DNA of 64,000 nucleotides from assembly GCA_026708015.1 (NCBI GenBank), contig JAPOVT010000029.1, positions 1 through 64,000 on the forward strand. Reading direction: 5' to 3'. This DNA comes from a bacterium (GTDB taxonomy: Bacteria; Actinomycetota; Acidimicrobiia; Acidimicrobiales; Bin134). A program made the translations under genes and the position numbers. The notes under the pieces are model-generated. The model made no database searches. It saw only the letters and a program-made list of their open reading frames with translations, and was not told where the DNA came from. Within the stretch, counting starts at the first letter, position 1, and every line of letters starts with the position of its first letter. This document shows, in pieces, positions 13,604 to 22,747 of this stretch.

Positions 13604-14725
13604 GTGAGTGATCCTGGTCACGGTGACCCTTCCCGGCTTGACCCAATTCAAGGGATATTGGAGATCATGGAAAGGGCTTCCATGACTGGCACGAACAAAC
13701 TCGGGCTTCTCCTGGCTTTGCTCGATTTGGCTCCAGAGAGGATTGACGACAATAGGCCGATTGCCAGGGATGAGTTGGCTGAGCGGTATCTTGGTATTCA
13801 TTGGGAACACGCACGCCCCTATGGGGAAATCGAACTACGCCATAGTTCACCCAACAAAGTACGAAATGATATGTCCGTAGCTAATGACACCGTGGTAATG
13901 CAACAGATTCATTTACTTCGAAGGCAGCTTCAAGAACAAGGACGCGGCAATCTTCGAGGCCAGAACCTTGATGTAGTGCAGAGTCGGGTGGGTGGGACGG
14001 ACTGGTGGGATCAGAATTGGGACAGAGCAATTGTCAACACCAAGAGGAGTCTTTGGAAGAATCCAATCGATAAATTGCAGAACATTCCTGGACAACCCAA
14101 GCCTTTTCTATATGAATCACTTGGACAAGAAGTTAAGTTCATTCCTGGTGTCGCCAAGGCGTTGACCAAATTCGCTGGAGTTCTCAGACCGCTTGTGGAA
14201 TTCAGATTTGCTGAAGTAGTGGCAAAAGTCAATAAAGACAAATTAGGACACCTCGCAGAATACCAAATTCATGAACATCTGTTCGGTAGCGGCAGGAGCA
14301 TGCCGTCTAGGTCAATGCGCGATGATCTCGTCGAGGTGCAGGACAATAGATGTGTCTATTCGGACGTGCCCTTAGATGCTGGTCGAAGGTCACTGGATCA
14401 TGTTATGCCTTGGTCACTTACGAAACTCTCCCAGATTGAAAATTTTGTCATGACGACTACGAGTGCGAATAGCAGCAAGAGCGATTCTCTGCTGGGTCCA
14501 GAACTCTTGGATAGGTGGTTGGAACATCTGAACAGCCGCTCTTCACAAATGAGCCAAATTGCTGAAAAATATAGTTGGCCATCAGATCTGGCACGTGTTT
14601 GCCGGACCTCATACAACATCTACAAAGCTCTTGATCCCACTTCAGGTGTATGGCAAGGAGAAGGAGAAGGGATCTTGCCAATCGGGGCTGACGGCATAGA
14701 GAGCATTGAACAATTGCTGGGTTGA
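13604..14725 (+). CDS. HNH endonuclease-domain protein
   Basis: A 373-aa protein. The HNH-like core is near residues 248-298: NRCVYSDVPL, SLDHVMPWSL (the DH pair), ENFVMTTTSANSSKSD. The N-terminal 240 residues are of unknown family and include DWWDQNWDRAIVNTKRSLWKNP. The zinc-binding cysteines of many HNH proteins are not obvious. Base composition is more A+T-rich than flanking genes, suggesting transfer. It converges with the GHKL ATPase gene (62 bp gap), hinting that both belong to one defence module. Confidence 0.7.
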   Translation: MSDPGHGDPSRLDPIQGILEIMERASMTGTNKLGLLLALLDLAPERIDDNRPIARDELAERYLGIHWEHARPYGEIELRHSSPNKVRNDMSVANDTVVMQQIHLLRRQLQEQGRGNLRGQNLDVVQSRVGGTDWWDQNWDRAIVNTKRSLWKNPIDKLQNIPGQPKPFLYESLGQEVKFIPGVAKALTKFAGVLRPLVEFRFAEVVAKVNKDKLGHLAEYQIHEHLFGSGRSMPSRSMRDDLVEVQDNRCVYSDVPLDAGRRSLDHVMPWSLTKLSQIENFVMTTTSANSSKSDSLLGPELLDRWLEHLNSRSSQMSQIAEKYSWPSDLARVCRTSYNIYKALDPTSGVWQGEGEGILPIGADGIESIEQLLG

Positions 14726-14787
14726 TCGGGATTGGTCAAGTGGGAGCTCACACAGCCTTCCTGTTACCTGTTCAGCCGCTTAGCAAT

Positions 14788-16503
14788 CTACAGGACATCC
14801 TTGACTTTGCCCATCAGAGTGCGAAGGAACTTTCCCCAGTCATCTCTCAATTCCGTGAAACGGGTGGGGTCGGCATCCATCGACTCAGCTTTGGCGTAGG
14901 CAATGATCAAGAGTGTTAGCGCTTCCATAGTGCGGCGTGCCGTTTGCGCAGCTTCATCCCCGCTGACACTACTTGGGGGTGCGTCAGCGATAGCTCGAAT
15001 AGGTTTCCATAGCTCCTGATAAAAGGGATGGCGTAGATTTAGCCGAACGATAGTTTGGTAGCTGAGGTGTTGGATGTCTATGAAGTTCATGCCGGGGAAA
15101 TCCACGGTCTCTACAACAAATGGAAGATCAGAGATACGTTCCAGGTATTTGTCTTTATCGCCAGAGTTTGCATGCCCCATGTCCTTAGCAAGCTTGTCCA
15201 ACTGTTCCTTGTCTGTATCGGGACTGGGTCGAGGCCCTTTATGCTTTGGAAGCGTCAGATCTGCCTTTTTGACGGCTTCCAATATTTCCGAATGCTCTCC
15301 ATCTGCTTCCCTGGATTGCCGGGATGCTTCGCCCCACAGGTTTTGTATCTCTTTCCGCGCCTGGGGAATCCATTTCTTGAGTTGGCGCCGAATCAGGGTT
15401 CGAAGTTCGCCGTGAGGTTCGACTCCCCGCTTTACGTTGCGAACACCCATGTACTCGTCCAGTTCAGGGGTAAACTGGATTTCTATGCCAATGAATCTAT
15501 CAGCATTTTCAACACCTGAAGGAAGAATTCTCGGAACATTCGTGTAATTTATTTCCCGTTCTAGTCGGACAAAAGAGAGAGAGCCCTCGTTTTCGGGAAC
15601 GCGTAGCTGCCTTGCCAGTTCGTCTCCACCCATTCCTCTACTACGAACAACTTGAGGTGGATGCACCGTAACACGTAGAAGAAATTGGTTTCCGCCGAAA
15701 TTGAGACTCTCGTCCGTAACTACTTTGCTTGGCTCATAGTGATTCTCTACCTCGAATTTAGGTTCCACATTCTTACGTTGGTAGTACTTGGATAGAGCCT
15801 TATCTCCCCAAGTGCCTTCCATCAAGAACAAGGGGTCGTGAGGCAAAAGCCGAGTCTCGTTTACGTAGATGTCGATTCCACCGTCTAGAAAATATCTGAA
15901 AATTCGCGACAGCTCCTTTTCCACCTCGACTCTAAGTGAATCTGCATCTTGTGCATGCCTGCCTTCTTCAAGGCGATCAACCTTGGACCAGACAACCAAT
16001 GTTCCAGCACCTTCAGGAAGGAGATCGTTGAGATCTGGCGGGATGGGTGTTTCGATGGGAGGTGCTATGCCAGTGTCTTCGCCCTCGGTGGCAGCAGCTT
16101 CAGCTTCTTCAAGGTCGAAATAGACATGCTTCCATGGAATGTCGCTTGCCGTCCGACTCCATACGTCAAGTCGTTCGCTGTAATTGAGCGCAGCAAGCTT
16201 CGCACCCACTCCAAATTTTCCGATAGTCGTGGTCGACATATAACGGGTCGAGAATCCTATCTGGGGGTAATGGTGCAGGGTCTCCAAATCCATCCCAGTG
16301 CCGTCATCGCTAATCGAAATCCGGTGAATGTGCTGCTTGCCCTTTCGGTTCTTGCTTTGGTCAAGCCGGATTTTTACAGTGTTCGCCTGAGCTTCGAGTG
16401 AGTTGTCCACAACTTCCGCAATGGCTGCACTAAGGCTGTAGCCTGAGTCGCGCAAAGACCGCAGGGCTTGTCCGGTGAGAATTACGGGTATTCGATCTGT
16501 CAT
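14788..16503 (-). CDS. GHKL ATPase (MORC/Hsp90-like)
   Basis: A 571-aa protein with all N-terminal GHKL motifs: AIAEVVDNSLEA (N-box, about 27-38), ISDDGTGMD (about 63-71) and GKFGVGAKLAAL (about 94-105). The large remainder contains an S5-like transducer region (GTLVVWSKVDRLEEG) and a charged C-terminus. GHKL ATPases with no kinase or topoisomerase domain resemble MORC proteins and are common in bacterial defence islands. It lies downstream of the dndCDE/HTH set on the same strand. Exact role unknown. Confidence 0.75.
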   Translation of the reverse strand: MTDRIPVILTGQALRSLRDSGYSLSAAIAEVVDNSLEAQANTVKIRLDQSKNRKGKQHIHRISISDDGTGMDLETLHHYPQIGFSTRYMSTTTIGKFGVGAKLAALNYSERLDVWSRTASDIPWKHVYFDLEEAEAAATEGEDTGIAPPIETPIPPDLNDLLPEGAGTLVVWSKVDRLEEGRHAQDADSLRVEVEKELSRIFRYFLDGGIDIYVNETRLLPHDPLFLMEGTWGDKALSKYYQRKNVEPKFEVENHYEPSKVVTDESLNFGGNQFLLRVTVHPPQVVRSRGMGGDELARQLRVPENEGSLSFVRLEREINYTNVPRILPSGVENADRFIGIEIQFTPELDEYMGVRNVKRGVEPHGELRTLIRRQLKKWIPQARKEIQNLWGEASRQSREADGEHSEILEAVKKADLTLPKHKGPRPSPDTDKEQLDKLAKDMGHANSGDKDKYLERISDLPFVVETVDFPGMNFIDIQHLSYQTIVRLNLRHPFYQELWKPIRAIADAPPSSVSGDEAAQTARRTMEALTLLIIAYAKAESMDADPTRFTELRDDWGKFLRTLMGKVKDVL

Positions 16504-16683
16504 GTTGGGAACCTTTCAAGTGTTGTGTTTGCCGAGTGTTCAAAGAGGGTTGTTATTCCGTCGCGTTGGAGCGCTGTTCAGTTGGAAGTCCGTATTCAAG
16601 AGTGAATGATCAAGACTCGAAGTGGCGTGCCTCGCTGAAGTTGCGACGGCTCACCAGGGACATCGGTAGTTGAGATCCCATGT

Positions 16684-17334
16684 TCATGCTGCCATCGATT
16701 CAGACCTCAATATGGGCTCCGCCAGGTTGCGGATCTTTTGTCGTGTTCGGTTAACGGTTCGGTTGGAGATCCCTAGCCGTTCTGCTGTCTCTGATACTGA
16801 TTTCTCGAGCAACATGTCATCGAGGACATCGCTTGCCAGCTGATCGAGAGTTGTGGCCACCTTCGTTCGGATACATTCTTCGAGGTCGCGTGCAACTGCC
16901 TCGTCCTCGGGAGTTGTCTGAACCACGATTGCCGTGCCAGCAACCTGCCCACCAGGTCCTGAAGTGTAGGTGCCGGGTCGTTCTAGTCGTTCTGCAGCGA
17001 CTAGATGGAGGCCTGTCTGAAGGTGTCCATTGAAGGCTTGGTGCCTTGGTGCGCAGTGGGCTGCTATAGCTCTGAGAAGGCGAGCATGGGACTTTGCCCA
17101 TCGATTGGTAGCGAACTCGGCGTTGCGGAGAACGTCAAATTCAAGGAACGTGGGACTGGTTCTCTTGCGTTTAGAGCTAGTGGCGTAGTCTATCGCTTGC
17201 TCTAGCTTGACGGATTCTCGACTCCCAGGAGCCCGTTCGAGTGGCCCATCCTTAGAGCTCTCGACTATCTGATCCTGGAGAGCCTGGATGACATCGATAC
17301 GGATGTTGTCTAGGGATGGCTGGTTCTGCTGCAT
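16684..17334 (-). CDS. HTH protein with sigma-region-4-like C-terminus
   Basis: 216 aa from the ATG at 17334, chosen because AAGGAG lies about 7 nt upstream; an earlier ATG at 17388 is less likely. The C-terminus, MLLEKSVSETAERLGISNRTVNRTRQKIRNLAEPIL, is a helix-turn-helix like sigma region 4 or LuxR-type regulators. The N-terminal part is helical and unassigned. Placed between dndE and the GHKL gene, it may regulate the phosphorothioation locus. Confidence 0.55.
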   Translation of the reverse strand: MQQNQPSLDNIRIDVIQALQDQIVESSKDGPLERAPGSRESVKLEQAIDYATSSKRKRTSPTFLEFDVLRNAEFATNRWAKSHARLLRAIAAHCAPRHQAFNGHLQTGLHLVAAERLERPGTYTSGPGGQVAGTAIVVQTTPEDEAVARDLEECIRTKVATTLDQLASDVLDDMLLEKSVSETAERLGISNRTVNRTRQKIRNLAEPILRSESMAA

Positions 17335-17584
17335 ATCGTCTCCTTTGGCTCGTTCGCCCCATTCGGTGGCAAACCAGCAATCTGACAAGGGAATCTAACT
17401 TTGTGGAGGTGATGTCGAACGAAGTCGCCATCACCCCGCACAGTATACGGCACACCAAATCATGTTGGTGCGCCACATCCATCGCTCGGAGATAGAGCGG
17501 GAGACTCTCTAGCGGGTCCTGAGACTTCCAGAGCGGTTGTGCAGAATTCGGAGTTCGATGGGCTCAGGGGGAAATCGCCGGCGA

Positions 17585-17977
17585 CTATGGTTTGATGGCG
17601 AGGCTGATCAGACCGTTCAGCGTCTTGGTGTCTTCTGTCCCGACTAGATAGGTGATGCCGCGGTGGAGGTGGAGCCGGAATTGCTTGGCTAGGGCGTCAG
17701 GGGTCTGGGGGATGCCGTCGACCTCGCACCGGGCCTGGATGATGGCGGTATAGATGTCGGCGGCTTGCCCGCCGAAGGTCGACCAGGACATTTCAACGTT
17801 AGACAGCGTGCCGACCTCTTGGTCGGCAGGTATGGAGGGCTCGGCCAAGGATGCACACAGCGCCCAGCGGCAAAGCACGTTCCAGTTCTTGATCCCGGTT
17901 CGCCGTTTCAGAGTCATGAGCTGGGTCTTGGCTCGTTCGTCAACTCGGACCGCGTCAACGATTGAATGTCTACTCAT
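17585..17977 (-). CDS. dndE: DNA phosphorothioation protein DndE
   Basis: A 130-aa protein with the DndE pattern: VRVDERAKTQLMTLKRRTGIKNWNVLCRWALCASL (basic, DNA-contacting helices) and FRLHLHRGITYLVG near the C-terminus. DndE binds nicked DNA in the DndCDE modification complex that replaces a non-bridging phosphate oxygen with sulphur. Its start overlaps the dndD stop by 8 bp. Confidence 0.88.
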   Translation of the reverse strand: MSRHSIVDAVRVDERAKTQLMTLKRRTGIKNWNVLCRWALCASLAEPSIPADQEVGTLSNVEMSWSTFGGQAADIYTAIIQARCEVDGIPQTPDALAKQFRLHLHRGITYLVGTEDTKTLNGLISLAIKP

Positions 17978-19943
17978 CGAAATAGCCCATCATTACGGAG
18001 GTGCAGGCCTCGGCCTCATCGAAGTCCAGGCATTGCTCGACACCGATGTGCGGTCGAAGGAGTTGGAGGTGGTCGCCGACGATCTCCTCGTCGGTGGAAA
18101 GCAAGACCACTTGTCGCGAGGCATTGGGAAAGTAACGTCGAATCAGGTTCTTTCGGTGCGACCGGTCCAGCCTGCCCACTGGAGTGTCGATAACTGTCGG
18201 CAGCGCCATGCCAGTACTTCGTGACAATCCCCACAGAACAGCGGTTGCCATCATTTGACGCTCTCCGGCGCTCAGTCTTTGGGAATCAACTGGTTCCTGC
18301 TGAGGGTTGCGCAGGGTGACTGTCAGGTCATCGGGGTTGATGTCCACCCGAGACACGAGTTTCTGCTTGCGGAGAAGCGCTGCCAGCGCGGAATTGATTT
18401 CGTTGGTGATCCTGCCCAGGTGCTTTTGGATCATGTGCTTGGCGAACTCTGCAAGCACTTCGTTGGCCGCCGCGACCTCGCGGGCGACTCGCGCTGCATT
18501 CTTGTCGTTGACGCCTGCATCAAGCATCTCGTGCGCAACGGCGTCGAATTCCCGCTGAGCTTGCTCGGCGCGCCGCTCGGCATCATCGAAATCGACTTGC
18601 GCTCTTTGTACTGACTTTTCGGCAGCACGTAGGTCGGCTTCGGCGGTGGCCACCTGCCGGACGCTTGGGGCAACGCTGACGGTGTCAGGTACTGCCGCCA
18701 GGACGCCTTCTAAGTGTTCGACTTCAGAATTAAGGTTTTCGAGCTGCTTCGTTAGACGCTTCGCGCTCATTTGCAACTCCCCCGAGCGAAGATTCAGCAG
18801 GCTGCGTGCTGCGTCAGCGCACTCAAGCGACGGCGAAAAGGTGGGTTTGGTAGGTTGCTCTATCGACTCCAAATCGGTTCGAAGCACATCGCGCGCCAAT
18901 TCCGCTTCCTGTTGGCCGAATCCGAGGGCAGCGGCAAGCAGCCCTGTGACCCGGTCGTCCCGCAGAGCCATTGCTGAGCGCATCTGTCGAGCCAAGTGAG
19001 ACGCTTCGCGCTGCTCCCCAGCAGAAGCAACCTGCTTGAGCAAATTCGGAACAAGGGTAAGGGGCAAGTCACCGGCTGCAAGCTGGACCAGCTCTCGTTC
19101 TACGGCGATGGCGCTTGCATTGGCCTCGGCAAGGCGGCGATGGAGGTCGTCGCGCTGGGCCAGCAGGTCGCCTCCTGCTATGGCGAGTTTGTCGGTTGCC
19201 CTTTGGAGTTGGGCCTGGAGATCCGATCTCGCGCCTTCCGCATCGGCCAGTGCTTGGCTGGCCATTCCCGACTCCTTTTGTGCTTGGGCAAGCTGTTCTT
19301 CGGCTCTGGCCAGCTTCTCTGAGAGCTGTGGTGCCAGTTGGGCATCCTGAGCCTTCGCAGTTCGCCGGCGAAAGTCATGCAAATCAGACCGGAGGCGGTC
19401 AACCATGTCTAGCCCTAGAAGCCCATAGAGGCTTGTGCGAAGAATCTCGGCCGATGAGGTCGGGTCAGCGAGAGATTCGATCTTCTCACCGTCAAAGATC
19501 GTGAGGTCAGACACCGCCATGGGCATTACCCCCTCGACGAACTCAGGCCACACAGCGACGAGGTCTGGCCTCGCCTGTTCATTTGTCCACACGCTGAGTC
19601 GATCGGTCGATTTTCCCCGAGTAGTGCGATTCCAGGTTCGCTCAACGACATAGCAAACATTCCTCCCCTCTTCGATGCGGTCAAATTCCAGAGAGATCGA
19701 AGCAGCGCTCTCTCCGTGATGCACCATGCTGTGTAGGTACTCGGGGTAGGAAGAACCGTTGAGGATTCGACGGGCTCGGCTGCCGTATAGGCATAGGGGG
19801 ATTGAATCCAGCATCGATGTCTTGCCGGTGCCGTTTTTCCCCCCGATCAGCGTGACCGGGCTCTTTTTTGTCGTTGAGAAGCGGACTGTTTGTGGGCCTC
19901 GGTACACCCCGAAATTGTCGAGCGTCAGAGAGCGTAGGAGCAT
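17970..19943 (-). CDS. dndD: DNA phosphorothioation ATPase DndD
   Basis: A 657-aa SMC/Rad50-like ATPase: LTLDNFGVYRG start, P-loop GGKNGTGKTS (about 34-43), long coiled coils through the middle, then the ABC signature LSAGERQMMATAVLWGL and DTPVGRLDRSHRKNLIRRYFP with STDEEI. The TPVGRLD and TDEEI stretches are typical of DndD. It supplies ATPase/nicking function to the modification complex. It overlaps dndC by 1 bp and dndE by 8 bp. Confidence 0.9.
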   Translation of the reverse strand: MLLRSLTLDNFGVYRGPQTVRFSTTKKSPVTLIGGKNGTGKTSMLDSIPLCLYGSRARRILNGSSYPEYLHSMVHHGESAASISLEFDRIEEGRNVCYVVERTWNRTTRGKSTDRLSVWTNEQARPDLVAVWPEFVEGVMPMAVSDLTIFDGEKIESLADPTSSAEILRTSLYGLLGLDMVDRLRSDLHDFRRRTAKAQDAQLAPQLSEKLARAEEQLAQAQKESGMASQALADAEGARSDLQAQLQRATDKLAIAGGDLLAQRDDLHRRLAEANASAIAVERELVQLAAGDLPLTLVPNLLKQVASAGEQREASHLARQMRSAMALRDDRVTGLLAAALGFGQQEAELARDVLRTDLESIEQPTKPTFSPSLECADAARSLLNLRSGELQMSAKRLTKQLENLNSEVEHLEGVLAAVPDTVSVAPSVRQVATAEADLRAAEKSVQRAQVDFDDAERRAEQAQREFDAVAHEMLDAGVNDKNAARVAREVAAANEVLAEFAKHMIQKHLGRITNEINSALAALLRKQKLVSRVDINPDDLTVTLRNPQQEPVDSQRLSAGERQMMATAVLWGLSRSTGMALPTVIDTPVGRLDRSHRKNLIRRYFPNASRQVVLLSTDEEIVGDHLQLLRPHIGVEQCLDFDEAEACTSVMMGYFDE

Positions 19944-21496
19944 CAGGCTGACTCGGTGCCCATGTGACCTTGAGAAACTTCATGCCAGGAAGCGTCGAAG
20001 TCGATTGGAGTGCCGGCCACGACTGATTCACGGCTTCGAGACAGGGCACGTACAAGGTCGATGGCTTCTTCGGGCGACTCGTACCCTGATCGGTCGAATG
20101 CAGTCTCGATGTCATTCCACAGCCCGCTTCGGCGAGCGGCCATTCGATGGCAGTGCTCAACAGAGATCAATTCGCGGATGAGTTCGTACTGGAGGTCCGA
20201 CCGGCAGAGTTCCTGAAGCTCGCCCAGATCTTCTGCCTGGAAGGGGAACTGATCGTCAAACCGGGTCTGGCCGGGGAATGGCTGGCCAGTGGCCTCTTCG
20301 TAGATGGAGGGCAGCAGATCTTCATGCTCGTGCTTGTCGGCCACCCATATCCTGCGGATCTCGTGCAACTCATCCATTGTGATCAGTTCGATATCTCTCA
20401 CGTCTTCCGGGCCATGGCTACGAACCCAGGTCTGGGCTTCCAGAACCTGCTGGAGCCAGTGAGCTCGGCCTTCCTGTGTGTACGGCCCCGGGACATGCTG
20501 GTCGTTGTAGAGCGACACTCGCCCGTTCAATCGGCGGAAGTCGCGGTATTTCCGGCTTTCGGTCGCGTCAGCGATCTGGTCACGGACATCCAGCAACGGC
20601 TGCATCCACTCCTTCTCAGAGTCGTTATGGATCATCGCAGTCATCGACTTGTCCTTGTCCACCACAGTGCAGGTCCAACAGCCGAACCGGGAATTGCCGC
20701 ATGACGGGGTAGAGGTGTCCACGACGACCGGGCACTCGGCATCAGGCGATGCTGTGCGGTACATCGTGAGCAGCTGTTTGTTGTCGAAAGTCCACGGGTT
20801 AGGGGTCTGCATCAGGTAAAGCCAGACATCATCGTTGGTCCAATCGACAATGGGCTTGTATACGAGAGCAGAGGCAAGATCGCTGTGAGGGCTGAGGTGG
20901 TCTCTCACGGCCTTCCGATCCAACCGGTCGATCCGCGCTGCCCGAGCGGCCGACTCGGCGCGCCTTGCTCCGAGGACAATGATCGCCTCGCCGTTTTCCT
21001 TGACCACGGAGCGGATGAAACGAGTGGTGGGGTTGATCTTCATCCGCTCAGTACACCAGCGGAACCGCCTATTCGGAGCGGGGTAGCCGCGGCCAATCAG
21101 ATTCACCCAGAACCTCTCGCTCACCTCCGGCGAGAGCATATGGGTAGAAATTGGAAGGCCTTGGTCGGCTGCTGCCTGTTCCATCGCCTGGTGAGACCGG
21201 TGCACCCACGCAGCCACCGCAGGATTCTCTACCAGCGTGTCGTTAGTAATGACATACACGTGCTTTTGGCGTTCCTCAGGAGGCAGTGAACCCAGTGCCG
21301 TCCAAACCAGTTGGAGGGTGGCCGTGGAGTCCTTTCCGCCCGAGTAGCCAACGACCCAAGGAATCCCATCGGCGCGGTACAGATCCTGTACTTGGACCAT
21401 GAGACTCTCGGTCTCGGTGAACAGTCCATGCTCGGTGAAAGCCGAACCGTTGGATGGTTCCGATCCAATCTCCACTTTGACTGTTGAGTCGGCCAT
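19943..21496 (-). CDS. dndC: Phosphorothioation protein DndC (PAPS reductase-like)
   Basis: 517 aa from the ATG at 21496. WVVGYSGGKDSTATLQLVW near residues 46-64 is the PP-loop ATP pyrophosphatase motif, and CGNSRFGCWTC in the middle supplies cysteines for the [4Fe-4S] cluster typical of DndC. It activates the DNA backbone and transfers sulphur delivered by DndA. Upstream in-frame codons to 21724 overlap dndA and are excluded. First gene of the minus-strand dndCDE operon, divergent from dndA (117 bp between starts). Confidence 0.9.
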   Translation of the reverse strand: MADSTVKVEIGSEPSNGSAFTEHGLFTETESLMVQVQDLYRADGIPWVVGYSGGKDSTATLQLVWTALGSLPPEERQKHVYVITNDTLVENPAVAAWVHRSHQAMEQAAADQGLPISTHMLSPEVSERFWVNLIGRGYPAPNRRFRWCTERMKINPTTRFIRSVVKENGEAIIVLGARRAESAARAARIDRLDRKAVRDHLSPHSDLASALVYKPIVDWTNDDVWLYLMQTPNPWTFDNKQLLTMYRTASPDAECPVVVDTSTPSCGNSRFGCWTCTVVDKDKSMTAMIHNDSEKEWMQPLLDVRDQIADATESRKYRDFRRLNGRVSLYNDQHVPGPYTQEGRAHWLQQVLEAQTWVRSHGPEDVRDIELITMDELHEIRRIWVADKHEHEDLLPSIYEEATGQPFPGQTRFDDQFPFQAEDLGELQELCRSDLQYELIRELISVEHCHRMAARRSGLWNDIETAFDRSGYESPEEAIDLVRALSRSRESVVAGTPIDFDASWHEVSQGHMGTESA

Positions 21497-21613
21497 ACAT
21501 CCCTTCGTCTTGCTTAATTCTTGCTTGACGCGGGGAACGGTCAGTCGACGAGTCACCCGTTCAACGGATTGTAGACTTGCCGCCAACGAAAGGGGCTGAC
21601 CCAAGGGGAGAAA

Positions 21614-22747
21614 ATGCCCGCCTACCTGGATTTCTGCTCGACAACTCCAGTCGATAGCCGCGTTTCGGCTGTGGTCCAGCACTACATGGAGACCGAGTTC
21701 GGCAACGCAGGCTCCAGGACCCATGAGTATGGGATAAAGGCTAGTCGGGCTGTTGAGGAAGCCCGGTCACACGTAGCTGAAGGGTGCGGCGCCAAGTCAG
21801 ACGAGGTCTTGTTCACCTCGGGCGCAACAGAGGCCAACAATCTCGCATTACTGGGCCTGGGGGAACATGCAGGGGGGACTGGAAGTCGCCATGCGCTTGC
21901 GTTGGCCATCGAGCACAAAGCTGTGCTTGAACCACTCGGAGCTCTTGCAATGACGAAAGAAGTAGAGCTCGAGCTGGTCCCCGTGGGCGAGTGCGGTTGG
22001 GTCGACCCCGACGAGATAGCCGACCGGTTACGTCCCGACACGTTCGTAGTCAGCACAATGCATGCCAACAACGAAACAGGGGTTGTCCAGCCCCTCAAAG
22101 ACATTGCCGAGGTCCTCCGGGGCCATCCCGCCTACTGGCATGTTGATGCCGCACAGACCTTCTGCAAGATCGAAGGATTGGCCGATAAACGCATAGATCT
22201 GATCTCGGTATCCGGCCACAAGCTGTATGGTCCCATGGGCGTTGGAGCGCTCGTTGCTCGCCGGCGTGGATACGAACGTCCTCCGCTCACGCCACTGATG
22301 TTTGGAGGAGGGCAGGAGCGGGGCCTGCGACCGGGTACTGTGCCAGTTCCTCTTGTAGCCGGACTCGGCGAAGCCTGCCGCCTCGCGCTGGCGGAGCAGG
22401 ATAAGAGGTCATCAGCTTGTGCTGCTGAGCGTTCAAGGGCGACTGCGGCGCTAGAGCCCCTAGAGCCCATCTACAACGGGGATCAAGACCAAGTGCTTCC
22501 ACACGTCTTGAATCTCTCCATCCCAGGGCTCGATGCGGAAGCAGCAATGATGATCCTCAGAGACCTTGTAGCTATCTCCAACGGTTCGGCATGCACCTCA
22601 AGCTCCTACGAGCCCTCGCACGTCCTCTCCGCGATGGGCCTTGCTTCGGAGCGTGCCTCAGGCGCCCTTCGAGTTTCGTGGTCCCACGACACCGTGCTGG
22701 TCGACTGGATGGATGTGGCAGAGCGCCTCGCAAACGCGTTGCGGTGA
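21614..22747 (+). CDS. dndA: Cysteine desulfurase DndA (IscS/NifS type)
   Basis: A 377-aa PLP enzyme: LFTSGATEANNLAL (about 73-86), the PLP lysine in SVSGHKLYGPMGVGAL (about 199-214), and the catalytic Cys loop SNGSACTSSSYEPSHVL near 325. It releases sulphur from cysteine for DndC. The stop overlaps the next GTG start (GTGA), coupling it to the methyltransferase gene. Confidence 0.88.
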   Translation: MPAYLDFCSTTPVDSRVSAVVQHYMETEFGNAGSRTHEYGIKASRAVEEARSHVAEGCGAKSDEVLFTSGATEANNLALLGLGEHAGGTGSRHALALAIEHKAVLEPLGALAMTKEVELELVPVGECGWVDPDEIADRLRPDTFVVSTMHANNETGVVQPLKDIAEVLRGHPAYWHVDAAQTFCKIEGLADKRIDLISVSGHKLYGPMGVGALVARRRGYERPPLTPLMFGGGQERGLRPGTVPVPLVAGLGEACRLALAEQDKRSSACAAERSRATAALEPLEPIYNGDQDQVLPHVLNLSIPGLDAEAAMMILRDLVAISNGSACTSSSYEPSHVLSAMGLASERASGALRVSWSHDTVLVDWMDVAERLANALR

